Assembly (NCBI GenBank): GCA_027943335.1
Contig: BSBK01001161.1
Coordinates: 446,501-510,500, forward strand
Direction: 5' to 3'
Source of the DNA: Chamaecyparis obtusa
Lineage: Eukaryota; Streptophyta; Pinopsida; Cupressales; Cupressaceae
Length of the DNA: 64,000 bases
Shown here: positions 45,525 to 57,682 of the stretch, piece after piece
How positions within the stretch are numbered: position 1 is the first letter of the stretch
Layout of the letters: every line of letters begins with the position of its first letter
Notes under the pieces: generated by a model
What the model saw: the letters and a program-made list of their open reading frames with translations, nothing else
Database searches by the model: none
What the model was told of the DNA's origin: nothing
Program-made: the position numbers and the translations under genes

Positions 45525-48193
45525 AAGGGTCATTTTCAGCCATGGGATAACCCTTTGTTGACCAAAAGACCCCTCCAAAATTTGAATGTTCAAAATGGCC
45601 GAGAATAAGCTTTTGGAAGCATGGTCTTGGTTAGATCACCCTTCCATTAGGATGCAAGGACTGTGCCCATTATTTTGGATAACCTTTTTATGGACCCATT
45701 TTTGGAAAGCTTGTAAGGGGCTTACGAAATACCAACCAATGAGATGGGTTACCTTATCCTTAGAGGTTGTGGGGATTTGTGTAGAGGCCTTTTTAGTGGA
45801 GACCCTCCATTGTTGTTAGTTTCAACACCCACTCTCTATCTTAGAGACATGTTAATTTTGGAGAAGGTGGAAAAGTGGAAAATATTAGACAAAACGGATC
45901 TCATCTTCAACATTTTCCATTACCTTTGGACTTAGATTGGTGGCTCTAATTTGGAATTCTTGTTGTTTCATGATGTATGAGAAAATATGGTGTTTGGAGT
46001 TATTTAGTTATGTATGTTTAAATATAAATATTGTTATTATTGTATGCAAGTAGATGTATTATGTGAATCTTGTGTTGTGATTTTGTGAAAATCATGTGTT
46101 TCATTTTTGTGATGCATTTTGGCTCATTCCACATGCATTGTGTTATTATTTTGGGAGTCTCAAGGCCACACTCACCCTTGGGAGGGAACAGTAGCCTTGG
46201 GGGTGAAGGGTATTTTTGGACAGCCCATAGGTGTAGAGTCTCTCCTCAAGGAGGAGAGGGATAAAACATGGAGTATGGGCTCCATGAAGCCATTCTTTCT
46301 TTTGGGGGCCATAAGGGAATGCTTTGTTTTTGGCATGTTTCCTTGGGGGCCATAAGGGATTGAAGTTGTGTTTTAGGAGATTTGTGGAGATGATACTTTT
46401 GATGCCATGTGTATGCTTGTTCTTATTGTGTTTGGCTTTTTCCCCATAGCATACTTGGTCCACCTTCATGCCCCAAGTTTAGGGTCTTGGGTGACCCATT
46501 GTGAAAACCTTTGGTTGGGAGTTTCATGTGGTAAATCTTTTTCCAATATTGTTTGTGTTTGTTGTTCTTGTGTGTAACCCGCCTTGGATTTTGTTCACCA
46601 AGCTTGTGGGTGGCCTCTTCAAGGCCTAGAATGGGAGGTGAGCATCCCATGATCCATTTGGAATTTTCTTTTGTAGGATAGTGAAGCCCTATTGTTCCTA
46701 TGAAGAAATGAAGAAAAGAAGAAGAGCTTGTAAAACTAGAAATTTTTTGTTTGTAGTGTGATATTCTTGAACATGTAAAAAGTCCTCGAGGGACCCTTCA
46801 AAAGAAATAGTCTTGTAATAGTGTATCATGTTGTAAAAGATTTCCTCTAGATTTAAAATTCAAAAAAAAAAAAAGATAGTGATGTGTTTCCTTTAGTAAG
46901 CTAAACATATTGTATGTGAGATATGTATAAATTAATGCAAAAGAATTGAATGTATATTTGAGTATAGTATTCTCATTTGAAGTTAGTTGTCACCTTTACA
47001 ATGTTTGATAAATGCTTGAAGACTGTGTGTTTGAGTTCAAATTTTATAAAAAGAGACTTTCAAGTTTAAATAGAAGATTTCTTTTTTTTAAAAACAATTT
47101 TCTTGATTGTTATTGAATTCAAAAAAATTTATATGCAAAGCTAAAAAAAAAGTAATATATGTGCATTATTCTGTATGAAAATGCCATCATTGTTTTAGGG
47201 ACAGATTTAATCCCATTTTAACCTTGTTGTTCCTTCTTTTCTTTTTTTTTAAAGGGGGGTTAGAAGCTTAAAATTTGTAATTATTGATGCATTAAGTAAT
47301 AGAGATATAAATTTTTGCAAGGGATATACTTCTTCTCCTTATAATCTTTAAAAAATATATATATGCTCAGCAAATCCTTCCTATTACATTTAGTTCCATA
47401 ATAGAAATGCAGATTTTCTCCTACTAAACTAATTTTCTGGTTAATCAACCTACTTTATGTTTATTTTTTATTAAAAAAAACAACTATGCTGATATTTTGT
47501 TTGGACAACAAAAATAAAATAAAAAAAATTTGACAATGCTTTTATGAAATTTATATATATATGTGAGTAATGTGTGACTATTCAAACAAGGTTTTAATCT
47601 CAATTCTTAACTAGACTAATACAAGGTTATAGATGATAATTTGTGGAAGTTAAACTTGTGGCAAAAATGATTCATTAAATGGTTTATGTTGGTTAGAAAT
47701 ATATGGTTAAGTAGTTGACACTCTTTCTATTTTTATCTTGAAATGAAGATAGAAAGTGAGGACTCTTAATGGAAAAGCTTAATTGAGTTTTGATGGTGCA
47801 ATTGAGTTGAGCATAGATAAGGTTAAGGAGTAAATAAATAGGAAAGAATAAATGTACTTAGTGGATGAGATAAGTAATGTGTGCTTGTTGCATTTCTAAA
47901 AGTAAATGATGTGTTAGTTTGGTAAAGAAAATGAATTCAATTAATTCATTAAGGAAATTGGTTTTGAAGTAGAATAAAAACAATGTCTCAATGTAAATTG
48001 AAGTTGAAATAGAAATAGAATTCATTAGATTAAGTAATACTTGATAATGGTAAATGAATTCATTAAGGGAACCTTAAGGAATGTACTTGTGAATGGTTAT
48101 GATGGTATGTTAAAATGTTAAGAAAAAAATTTGATAGTTTAATTTTAGGTCATAGACCTAATTCCTTATGGGTTCCCTAACGGGGACATGACA
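45525..48193 (+). repeat. Unassigned retrotransposon-like DNA, possibly a long LTR ending at the primer site
   Basis: No ORF here is convincing. The stretch ends GACATGACA two bases before an initiator-Met primer site, as an LTR should. If so, the LTR includes part of 23060-23545 and was split by the TGTTGG element. I could not find its start or a partner copy. A direct repeat TGGGGGCCATAAGGGA-type block occurs near 46302 and 46346. Confidence 0.35.
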
Positions 48194-48195
48194 TT

Positions 48196-48208
48196 TGGTA
48201 TCAGAGCC
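48196..48208 (+). other. Primer binding site, initiator-Met type
   Basis: TGGTATCAGAGCC matches the plant initiator-Met complement exactly. It is followed by CTAGG and leader-like sequence. Confidence 0.8.
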
Positions 48209-48961
48209 CTAGGTTGCTACACTGGGATCTCTAGGGTCTATTTGCATTTAACTTAGTCTCTTCTTCTTCTTTTAATTTATGTCAACACAATGGCTATACT
48301 TATGTTGTAACACTCTTCTTGGATTCTTTCCAACACCATAGAGGATGTTAGGAGTGAGCTCAATATTATCCCTCATCATCTCAACAAAGAAAGTTTCCAT
48401 GGGAATAGGTGGGAGAACAAAATCTAAGTAATGACTCAGAGGAGTCTCAAATGTGACAACTCTAATGACTAATTTTGTTAAAGCTAGAACCCATCAGAAG
48501 AAAATTTATCCCTAAGGAGGCAACTTATTTTGACCATTTTGATAGGGATAGAATATAAGCCCTAGGTTGTTCTACTAAGAACCTTGGCAATCATACTTGG
48601 CCTACTTGCAATACTTGAGTCTATGGTGTTTCTTCAGCCGATGTTTTTGTCCGGCCTACCAAACTTGAATACATTGTGTGTCTTCTTTTAAGTTTTCCTT
48701 ATGTTAACAAACTTGAGCACTAGAAATAAAAGGTATGTTTTCTATGTTTCTACCATAATATCTTGCAAGAGAGGATTGTCTGAAAGTTTTATTTATATTT
48801 TTTATTATAAGATTCATATGGGTCAAATAGATGATCAAGAATATTTGATATATGAGTATTGTATTCATATCCTTGTTCTAAGAAAACATTAAAGAATTGT
48901 AAGGAAAGTTGTGTATCTTATCTCCTAATCTTATGATGATTACTATAAATGGCTTCCAAAA
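48209..48961 (+). other. Decayed leader or gag start of a plus-oriented element
   Basis: A short frame from about 48290 with DVRSELNIIPHHLNKESF and WENKI may be a gag remnant, but stops are frequent and no domain can be named. The DNA is cut at 48962 by the copia LTR. Confidence 0.3.
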
Positions 48962-50449
48962 TGTTAGAATAACTGAGAGGGGGGCTGAATCAGTTATCCA
49001 GTGTCCCAAAAAAAAATGTATAATTTGAAAAAATTCTTCAATTTCTTCTCCTCGGTAAACAATAAATACTTTCACTATCTGTTCTTTTACCGATTACCAG
49101 TCAAATACTATAATAGTTACCAATCAAATCCAACATGTAACATGAAAAGTATGATAAAAAACAAATATCAAAATCAACACATAACACAAGAGATTTAATG
49201 TGGAAACCCTGTAAAGGGAAAAACCACCCGGGACCAGCAACCCAAAATTGTTCACTCTTTTGAAGTGAGGTCGGTTAAGACCCAAACCTGTTAAAGGTTT
49301 ACAAACACACTGTCAGGTGTGATCTTGTTAGAGGATTTTAGACTAGAAGTTATCATCCAACTAGCATTCACTATGGGGTTGACAGGATAACAATGTTCAT
49401 TCTATGAATGATACATCATAAGACTTTCAAAGTCCACTTGATTAAGAGATTTTGACTATATACAATGGTTAAATATGTAACTGTAAATGACTTGCCTTAA
49501 TACAACTTCAATTGTAGATTACAGATCAATATTCAGTCCTAACAAATCCTTTTGACCAATATTTCACTTCAGACTCAATACTATATCAACTTACTGTCCG
49601 TCGGTAATTGCTCTCTGCAGCTCAGTAATTATTCTACAGCTCAGTTCTTATTTAACCAGTATGATTAGAATGCATGAAAACCTTGTTCACGCAATATTCC
49701 TATAGTTTCTACTTCTTTCGGCATCTCCCATAATGAAATTCTAGTCTCTTATATAGACAGGTAAATCATTTTCTTCTCCACCATCATATTTTTTTGCTTA
49801 ACCACATTCATAGATTTTTTCACTTCAAACTTTCTCGGCTGATGTGTCATTAACACATTGCAATCTGGTCCATTGGATCTTCCTTTAATTTTGTTAGCCA
49901 TCGATCTTCATAACAAACATTATCTATTATCACTAAAATCGAGGTACTTTATAGCTCATCAATTTATCAGCTAAACTAATCATTTAGTTCATTCTATTCG
50001 ACCTTGTTAACAAAGAAATGCATCTGTGAACACTTCTTGGTTAATACTATGATCAGTATACACTACACTCTGTCAGTGTATACTAGAAATACTTCATTTA
50101 CCAACAACACTGCTTTGAGTCTTTCATCTTTGTACTTCATCATAGATGAATGAAACATAATAAAGTCAATATCATCAAGTCATAGACTCATCAACAGGTT
50201 ACTCAATGTGTTCCTTATTCTCATCTATCATGTACATCTTTCCCCATGTAGATTTCTCTGTTCTTCATCTCTTTCACCTTTCTTCAGATGTCTCGGTATA
50301 GTAACTTACAAGATAAGTGATGTCCAACTAGTTGACATCAATGACAACATAATATTGATTTAATCATATTACATATCTAATCAAAAACTCCTCAGTGATC
50401 TTTAATCATGAATTCTTCAATCAGATTCCAAATCGGTTGTAGTCCAACA
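48962..50449 (-). repeat. 3' LTR of the copia element
   Basis: On the minus strand it starts TGTTGGACTACAACCG after AAAGGGAGAGAT and ends TTATTCTAACA. Length is 1,488 bp. The last 190 bp match the truncated 5' LTR at 55188-55375. CTCGGT/ACCGAG motifs are scattered in it. Confidence 0.85.
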
Positions 50450-50944
50450 ATCTCTCCCTTTGGCATTGATGGAAACTCAAGTAATGTGAAATGTACCATA
50501 CACATACCAAACATATATTCTACAACTTTGTGGAAAAAATGTTGTAAGTTGAATAGACTTAATATGTTTAATCACTACGTTACTAAACAACATTAGATAA
50601 TATAGCTTTACCATTCTGTAGTTGTGATCTTTTTAGTTCTTTGTTTCAGTTCTCTATAACTAATCTTCAATACTCGGTCCCATTCAGATTGTCTCTCCCT
50701 TAGATAATTCTTATTGGTGCTTGTCCCTTTTCATATTATTTATCTCTCCCTTTGACAGCAATGCCAAAGAAACAAATAAACAATCAGTTATATCATTGTA
50801 CGTATCTCTGTATATTGATATTCCAATAGGTTCAAGCTCTCCAAACTTAATCACAACCTTGAACATGATTCAAAGTGTGAACTATGCTACATCAACATGA
50901 ATGATCTTTTGATAAAAGTAGGCTGATGCAATAACCAGATCACA
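50450..50944 (-). other. 3' untranslated part and polypurine tract of the copia element
   Basis: AATGCCAAAGGGAGAGAT (minus strand, about 50450-50467) abuts the LTR. No accessory ORF lies between RNase H and the LTR. A second TGCCAAAGGGAGAGATA-like purine run lies at about 50742-50766, so this element also has two tracts. Confidence 0.6.
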
Positions 50945-53900
50945 TTAGTGACTGATAGACAGGGGATGGACCCCAAGTCTAGTCCTCAAGTATTCAAATG
51001 TGTCCTTCGGTAGAGGCTTTGTAAAAATATCTGCAAGTTGTTCTTTAGATGTGACAAATTCTAACTTCACTTGCTTCTTTTGCAGTTGTTCTCTTAAGTA
51101 ATGATACTTAATAGATATATGCTTTGTCTTAGAGTGCATCATAGGATTCTTTGAAATATTAATAGAACTAGTGTTGTCACAATATATGATCACCAGGTCA
51201 GTGATTACCTCATTCATTCCCTCCAACACTTGTTTGATATATGCAATCTTTGAACAATTACTAGTAGTAGAAAAATACTCTGCTTCAGCTATAGACTAAG
51301 AAATACAAGCCTTCTTTTTACCTATCTAGGTTACAAGTCTTTCACCAAAGAAAAATGCTCCTCTAGTTGTGCTTTTTCTATCATCCACATTTCTAGCCCA
51401 ATCAACATCGGTGTAAACTTTCAGTTCAAACTTCCCTTCCTTAGGATACCATAATCCATAATTCTCTATTTTCTTGAGGTATCTTAAGATCCTTTTTGTA
51501 GCTATCATGTGTGATTCTCTAGGATTAGCAGAAAATCTTGCAACAATACCCACAACATGTGCTATATCTGGTCTACTATGAACTACATACATTAACTTAC
51601 CAATCATGGATCGGTAAAGTGTCTAGTTTACCTTTGTAGTTTCACCCTCCTTTGTCAATTTGCATCTAGTAGCCATCAGTGTTCCCACAGGTTTAGCATC
51701 TTCCATGCCAAATATCTTCAGTACTTCCTTTATGTATTTAGATTGTGTGATGAATATTCCATTACTCTGTTGAATCACTTGTAGTCCAAGAAAGAACTTA
51801 ATCTCTCCGAACATAGACATTTCAAATTCCTTTTGCATTTCATCAGCAAATGTCTTATAGAAAAGCTTTGAGCCTCCAAAAATAATATCATCAACAAATA
51901 TTTCAGCAATGACAATGGTATCATCAGTATCACCTTTCATATACAGATTGATGTTTTCACTTGTTCTAACAAATCCAATACTTAACAAGTATGCAGTCTT
52001 TCATACCATGCTCTCTAGGTGCTTGCTTCAAGCCATACAAAGCTTTATGTAATTTACATACCATGTCTTTATTGCTAGGATCAAGAAATCCTTCAGGTTG
52101 TTCAATGTAGACCTCTTCTTCAAGTATACCATCAGAAATGCTGACTTCACATCCATTTCATAGACTTTGAATTTCTTGTGTGCAACATATGCAAGTAGCA
52201 TTCTAACTCCTTCCAATCTAGCAATAGGTGAAAATGTTTCACCATAGTCAATGCCTTCTTCTTGTGCATATCCCTTTCATACCAATCTATCTTTATTTAT
52301 TGTGACTTCACCATTTTCATTCAATTTATTCTTGAATATCCACTTAGTATTGATTACATTCTTATCTTTAGGTCAAGGTACTAAGGACCAAGTTTTTTTC
52401 TTCTCTATTTTCTCTATTTACTCCTTCATTGCATTAACCCATTCTTCATTATCTAATGAAACTTTCACATTTTTAGGTTCAAATTCACAAACTAGACATA
52501 TATCTTGTCTTGTTTTTCTTCTAGTTTGCATTCTAGCATGTCTGTCTCCAATGATTTGTGTCTCAGGATGATATCTTCTGACAAAACTAGCTAGAACTTG
52601 ATTTCTCCTTTCTTTCTCATCCTATTTAGGGTCATTTCCTTGCTCAGTAGCTCCATCTTGTTCATCAGTTTATGTTGCTTGTTGTCCTATATTGTTTCCC
52701 TGCTGACCGGTTGTCACAGCTTGCGGCGTCAGTAGATACTCTAGATATTCAATGTTAGTGAATCTACCGTAGTCTTCCAATTCCTTTGTACTTCCCTCTA
52801 TGTTCTTGTCATCAAACTCATCAACACGAACATTAGTACTTTCAACTATCTTATTTGTAACCTTATTTAAACATTTATATGCTTTACTTGTAGAGGAATA
52901 TGCCAGAAATATCCCTACATCTCCTTTAGAATCAAATTTGCCATTTCTTTCATCTTTCAAAATAAAGCATTTACTTCCAAAAATTTTCAAATAACTTACA
53001 GTAGGTTTGTGTTCAAACCATAACTCATAAGGTGTTCGATTGGTTTCCTTCAGTTGTACTCAGTTAAGAACATACACAGTTGTACTAACAACTTCCCTCC
53101 AATATGTCTAAGCAACATTCTTCTGTATCATCAATGTTCTAGCATAGTCAATTATAGACCTATTCCTTCTTTCAGCAATGCCATTTTGCTGAGGTGTCCT
53201 CAGTGCAGAGACCTATCTTTTAATTCCATGCTCATTAAAAAAATTAGTAAGTTCATCAGAGATAAATTCACCTCCCATATCAGATGTTAAGCATTTTATT
53301 TCTTTTCCAGTCTCTTTCTCTACCTTAGCTTTATACCACTTAAACATTTTAAAGGCTTCAGATATTTCTTTTAGGAACATAATAGTCATCAGTCTAGTGT
53401 AGTCATCAACAAAAAGAATAAAATATCTATCACCGAAACAACTCTAAGTTCTCATAGGACCACATAGGTCGGTATGAACCAAGTCAAGTATCTTCTTTGT
53501 TGAGTAGTCTTTAATTTTAAAGATAGACTTAGTCATCTCACCTTTGTGACATTCATGGCACATCGCATGATTAGGTTTTGTCAAGTTAGGAAATCCTCTA
53601 ACTCTTTTCCTTTTACTAATCTTTATCATGTTGTCAAAGTTCACATGGCATAACCTTTTGTGCCACAACCAGGCATCTTCATCCTTTATTAACAAACAAG
53701 AAGACTGATCCATATCAAGATAGAATATATTACCTTTGGATTGTGTACCAATTTTGACAAGTCTTCCTTCATCATCATAGATCTTCACCTTTTTGCTCTC
53801 AAAAGCCAGTCAGTGGCCTAAATTGTTCAGTTGAGCCACACTTAACAGATTATAGTTCAATCCATCTACCTAGTATGTATTTTCACATTGTATTCTATCA

Positions 53901-55123
53901 TTGATCATCAGTGAACCTTTACCTCTTACCATACAAGGTGCATCATTTCCCATTCTCATAGATCCTCCATTATATTCAACAAGATGATCAAACTTCTCTA
54001 CATCATCGGTCATATGATGTGTACAGCCACTGTCTATGATCCATGTATCATTTTTGCTTACTTTAGAGATCAGTGTTGTCTCTTCATGTTTCTCTTCTTC
54101 CTCTGAGTCATCTTTCACTGCAACAAATAAATTTTTTATATCATCATCAGAATCAGATTTAGTTTCAATATCTTTAGCTATGTAACATACATTTTTGCCT
54201 TTATCATCTTAATTGTCTCTGTTGTTGTGTTGGTAGCTTCTGTTGACTCTTCTCCCATAGCTTCCTTCAGATCAATCTTTGGATCTATCATCATCTTTCT
54301 TCCGAGGACATCTAGCAGTGATGTGACCAACTTCTTTATAGTTAAAACATGCCAAAGGTAGCTTACCTCTATACCTTCCTTTTCCTTTGGGAAATTTTCT
54401 AGCCATAAGAGCTTCAAGCTCATCAAGTTCATCATCGGTATTATCATCACTATCATAATTCTTACTATTCATGCTAGACTTTCCAATCTTTAAAGAAGAC
54501 ATGAAAGCAGATTCATATAAAGGAACAACACTATTAGAAAATTTGTTTGATTCAAAGGTTGTAAGTTTACCAATTAGAGTGTCAAGAGTAAGGTTGGATG
54601 TAGCTCTTATTTCATGAATTGCAGAGATCTTGATTGCATAAACTGGCAGCAAAGTTTTGACAATCTTTCTTATCACTGTTTCATCATTAATCACTCCATC
54701 AAATGCTTCGATAGCATGTACCACCTCTTTTAGTCTACTTGAGTATTGTACAATATTCTCACCTTCTTTCATTCTCATATCATGAAATCTACCCCTTAGG
54801 CTTTTAGCTCGGGCTCTTTTAACATTCAAATCTCCACTATATATCAAATTTAACTTGTCCCACATCTTCTTAGTAGTATCACAACCCTTGATGTCTTCAA
54901 ATTCGGCATTGGTATAGGTAGAAACAAGTTCCATCATAGTGATATTATGTTCATGCCTATCCTTCAATTGATCAAGAGTTAAGGGACCAGTGGGCGGTTG
55001 TATGTAGCCATTCTCCATCAGATCTAGTGCAGAATTCCCAATTCTAGATATGTGTAGCTTCATCCAGCTTTGTCATATTGTGAAGTTCTCTTTGTTCAAC
55101 TTTGGTACTTCCCTCTTATACAT
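50945..55123 (-). pseudogene. Copia gag-pol polyprotein pseudogene
   Basis: The start at 55121-55123 reads MYKREVPKLNKENF, then one W-to-stop change before MKLHISRIG. The span is 1,393 codons, a normal copia size. Gag runs to about 54300 with a CFNYKEVGHITARC knuckle (second Cys changed to Tyr). Protease has WIIDSGCTHHM at about 54030. The GAG-pre-integrase HKRLCHVNF...C..C block is at 53720-53500, and the integrase catalytic region spans 53480-53050 (TSDMGGEF and NGIAERRN). Reverse transcriptase lies at 52216-51623 with FVDD at about 51888, and RNase H at 51607-50945 with VDWA, YCDN and DIFTKPLPKD. Several stops and frame changes are present. The copia sublineage is not certain. Confidence 0.92.
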
Positions 55124-55173
55124 CTTGAGACCTTTATGCTTAAGTCCTTAAAACTCTATTCTAAGCAACCACT

Positions 55174-55185
55174 GCTCTAATACCA
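55174..55185 (-). other. Primer binding site of the copia element
   Basis: On the minus strand TGGTATTAGAGC differs by one base from the initiator-Met complement. It lies two bases from the LTR end at 55188. 55124-55173 is the short leader. Confidence 0.8.
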
Positions 55186-55187
55186 AT

Positions 55188-55375
55188 TGTTAGAATAACT
55201 TAGAGGGGGGGTGAATCAGTTATCCAGTGTCCCAAAACAAAATGTATAATTTAAACAACTTCTTCAATTTTTGCTCCTTGGTAAACAATAAATACTTTCA
55301 CTATCTATGCCTTTACTGATTACCAGTCAAATACTATAATAGTTACTGATCAAATGTAACATGTAACATGCAAAA
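55188..55375 (-). repeat. 5' LTR of the copia element, truncated
   Basis: Only the U5 end remains (188 bp), matching 48962-49150. It ends at GCAAAA, where the TGTTGG-family element is inserted. Confidence 0.88.
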
Positions 55376-56461
55376 TGTTGGAAATATTCAAGACTATCTA
55401 GGTTACTGAGGGGGGAGGGGTGAATCAGTAACTTCAAAAATTTTAACAGATTTATATCTTAATAATATTAGATTGATAATCTGACTGCATGCATGAGTAA
55501 TAGAAAGAATAAAACATTCATAACACTTTGAACATAGAGATTTGGTGACCCAGAAACCTTTCAAGTAGAAAGTAAAACTAGGGTGGGGATGATACCCACA
55601 AAACTTCAATACTGCAGTATAAAGTTTGTCAGTTAAAGCTTACAATGATCACTTCTGATGATTTGCCTTGTTTGGAGCAATAAGGACTGCTAGGTCCACC
55701 TTGTTAGAGGATTTACAAACATACAATGAAGTGTGCACTCGGTTAAGAGATTTTACAAAGACTGTTAAGTCTACCCGATTAAAGGATTTCAAGCTGATTC
55801 ACTTGTTAGGATGAAACAATAGATCTCTTACTTGCAACTATACTTGCTGATTCAAATTCTTTGATGTACTGATCACCTTCTATGATGGATAGATCTTTGC
55901 TATGTCTTATACTACTAGAGCCCTTTGTAATTCGCTTATCTCTTCCTTTCTCTCTTTTTCATACTTCGCTATTTTTCACCTTTTTGATATGATATAAAAC
56001 ATTGTTTATATATATCAATCCAAAACAATTACAAAATAATTACAAAGTCACATCTTAAACAAGTTAACACAAACATTACTGAGTCAGCCCAAATATAGTG
56101 ACTCGATTACTGCAAACTAACTCGGTGACTTTTTGATACTCGGTATCCACTACGTTACTTAACATCATCATGCACTCGGTAGAAGTGGAGGCACAGTCCA
56201 TACTAACCACTCGGTTTTAGTTTCAAAAATGGTATATACTAGAGACTCGGTAGATATAGTGTCACTTGGTAAACACTATCTTGCTTGGTAAGCACTATCC
56301 TTCTCAGTAAGCACTATTCTGCTCGGTAAGTACTATTTTGCTTGGTAAGCACTATTCTACTTGGTAAGTACTGTTCTACTCGATAAGCATTGTTCTACTC
56401 GATAAGCACTCTGAGTCTGAATAATTATTGTCATTGATGACAATCATACTTAATGCCAATA
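55376..56461 (-). repeat. 3' LTR of the second TGTTGG-family copy
   Basis: On the minus strand it starts TATTGGCATTAAG (first bases changed from TGTTGG) after CCAAAGGGGGAGAT and ends TTTCCAACA. Length is 1,086 bp against 1,157 bp, mainly from fewer 19-bp repeats (about 56258-56410). Confidence 0.88.
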
Positions 56462-56653
56462 ATCTCCCCCTTTGGCATTAGTGACAAAACACTTATTGCC
56501 CAAAACTTATATACACAATCATGCTGACACTGGTTTTGTATATACATTTCATGTTTCCCTTATATAGTATATATACAAATATCTTATTTCACCTCATACT
56601 CATATTTTCTCCCCCTTTTTGACAATAATGCCAAAGGTGTATATACAAATATT
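56462..56653 (-). other. 3' untranslated part with two polypurine tracts, second copy
   Basis: The final tract is AATGCCAAAGGGGGAGAT (56462-56479). The upstream tract AAAAAGGGGGAGA (56608-56620) is preceded by GGCATTATTGTC, the same context as 29708-29736. Confidence 0.7.
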
Positions 56654-57682
56654 TTACACGGAGATACCAAAATGTGAGAGAAAATTAGAATGCACCTTTC
56701 CAATTAGTGCTAGAGTTCTATCCCAATTCTCTTGCAAAATCTTGCATGTATGGAGTGCAACTTGGACTTCTGCGAAGAGTTCAATCATGTGATCTACAAT
56801 TGAAAATTGATTGTCATGGATCAATGTTTTTGAGTATGCAATATGGTTCTGCATTGTATCCATGATGGGAAGGATCATGTTCTGAATATCTATTAATGTT
56901 GATCTGATCCTTGCATCTTCTTTCAATAACTCTAACTTCTTATCAGATAGGAATCTGACTGTCATCTGATGTGCAGAGCTTGAACTAGGTTCAAGTTGCA
57001 ACTTTTGTGCATTGATCTTCAGATCCTCATCAATCTTATTTATTTTGTCGTTAATTTCCTTTGAGAATTCAGCAACATTATAGATTTTGACAAAAAGAGA
57101 TGTTACCTTGGAATAGGAGGACTCAATGCTAGTCAAAAATGAAGATAACCCTGTCTGATTGATAGCTATTTGTTGAGCAATGTGCTCAAGCACTTCATTT
57201 TCAAACTTCTTCTTAGCCTTTTCAAGAAACTTGTCTATTCCAGAGGAGTCATCATTAAACCTGTTAATTGCTTCTACCAACTGCAACAAAATGTGTTGAG
57301 AGGAATCAACTTTAACACCTATAGCTTCTGTCAAAATGTTCTTGGCATCCTCAATGATCTTATATTCCTTATCTCTTTCTTCTTTTAGTTTCTTCTGCTT
57401 TGCTTTCTTTTGGAGGAGTTCACCAACTGTTTGCATTTGATCTGCAGTGAGGTTTGCAAAATCTAGCTGGGGAATTTGTATCTCCTCATCTAGATCTATA
57501 CCTTCTACTACACTCTTACTCAAAAATTTTGTACTCGGTTGAATCTTTATACTTATTGCCTTTCTACTAGAAATTATTGTAGACATAGTAGGACTAGTAG
57601 TGAAAACTAATAAACTTTTGACTGATGGGATGCTAACTAGAATACTTGATAAATCAAAAATTGAAGTATTTACAACTGTAGA
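56654..57682 (-). CDS. Accessory protein C-terminal part, open frame, truncated at its start
   Basis: The frame is open from the insertion point at 57682 to the stop at 56654-56656, about 342 codons, and matches 28640-29687 of the first copy. The first copy has stops where this one has Gln (in EIQIPQLDF) and Cys (in ALHTCKIL), which shows which residues were lost there. A Ser/Thr-rich start leads into VVEGIDLDEEI, a Lys/Glu-rich helix, and a long coiled-coil-like domain ending SHFGISV. No membrane segment or catalytic motif is evident. The apparent ATG at 57694 lies in the inserted LTR and is not the original start. Confidence 0.7.
   Translation of the reverse strand, partial: STVVNTSIFDLSSILVSIPSVKSLLVFTTSPTMSTIISSRKAISIKIQPSTKFLSKSVVEGIDLDEEIQIPQLDFANLTADQMQTVGELLQKKAKQKKLKEERDKEYKIIEDAKNILTEAIGVKVDSSQHILLQLVEAINRFNDDSSGIDKFLEKAKKKFENEVLEHIAQQIAINQTGLSSFLTSIESSYSKVTSLFVKIYNVAEFSKEINDKINKIDEDLKINAQKLQLEPSSSSAHQMTVRFLSDKKLELLKEDARIRSTLIDIQNMILPIMDTMQNHIAYSKTLIHDNQFSIVDHMIELFAEVQVALHTCKILQENWDRTLALIGKVHSNFLSHFGISV

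Larger units (their letters stand above)
48962..55375 (-). mobile_element. Ty1/copia retrotransposon, full-length but decayed, 5' LTR truncated
   Basis: It reads right to left: 5' LTR piece 55188-55375, primer site 55174-55185, gag-pol 55123-50945, polypurine tract about 50450-50467, 3' LTR 48962-50449. Domain order gag, protease, integrase, reverse transcriptase, RNase H is the copia order. The 5' LTR is cut at 55376 by a TGTTGG-family element. It sits in the plus-oriented element that begins before 48196. Confidence 0.92.
55376..57682 (-). mobile_element. TGTTGG-family element, second copy, 3' part only
   Basis: It reads right to left: accessory ORF end (57682-56654), 3' untranslated part with two purine tracts, then 3' LTR 56461-55376. 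Its upstream part is separated by insertion of the gypsy-type element at 57683 and, if present, lies beyond the window. It interrupts the copia 5' LTR. Confidence 0.88.

Noticed and set aside
45586..46650. Four ORFs of 63-107 codons on both strands
   Set aside because: No domain, mutual overlap and G/T-rich composition; more likely LTR or other non-coding repeat DNA.
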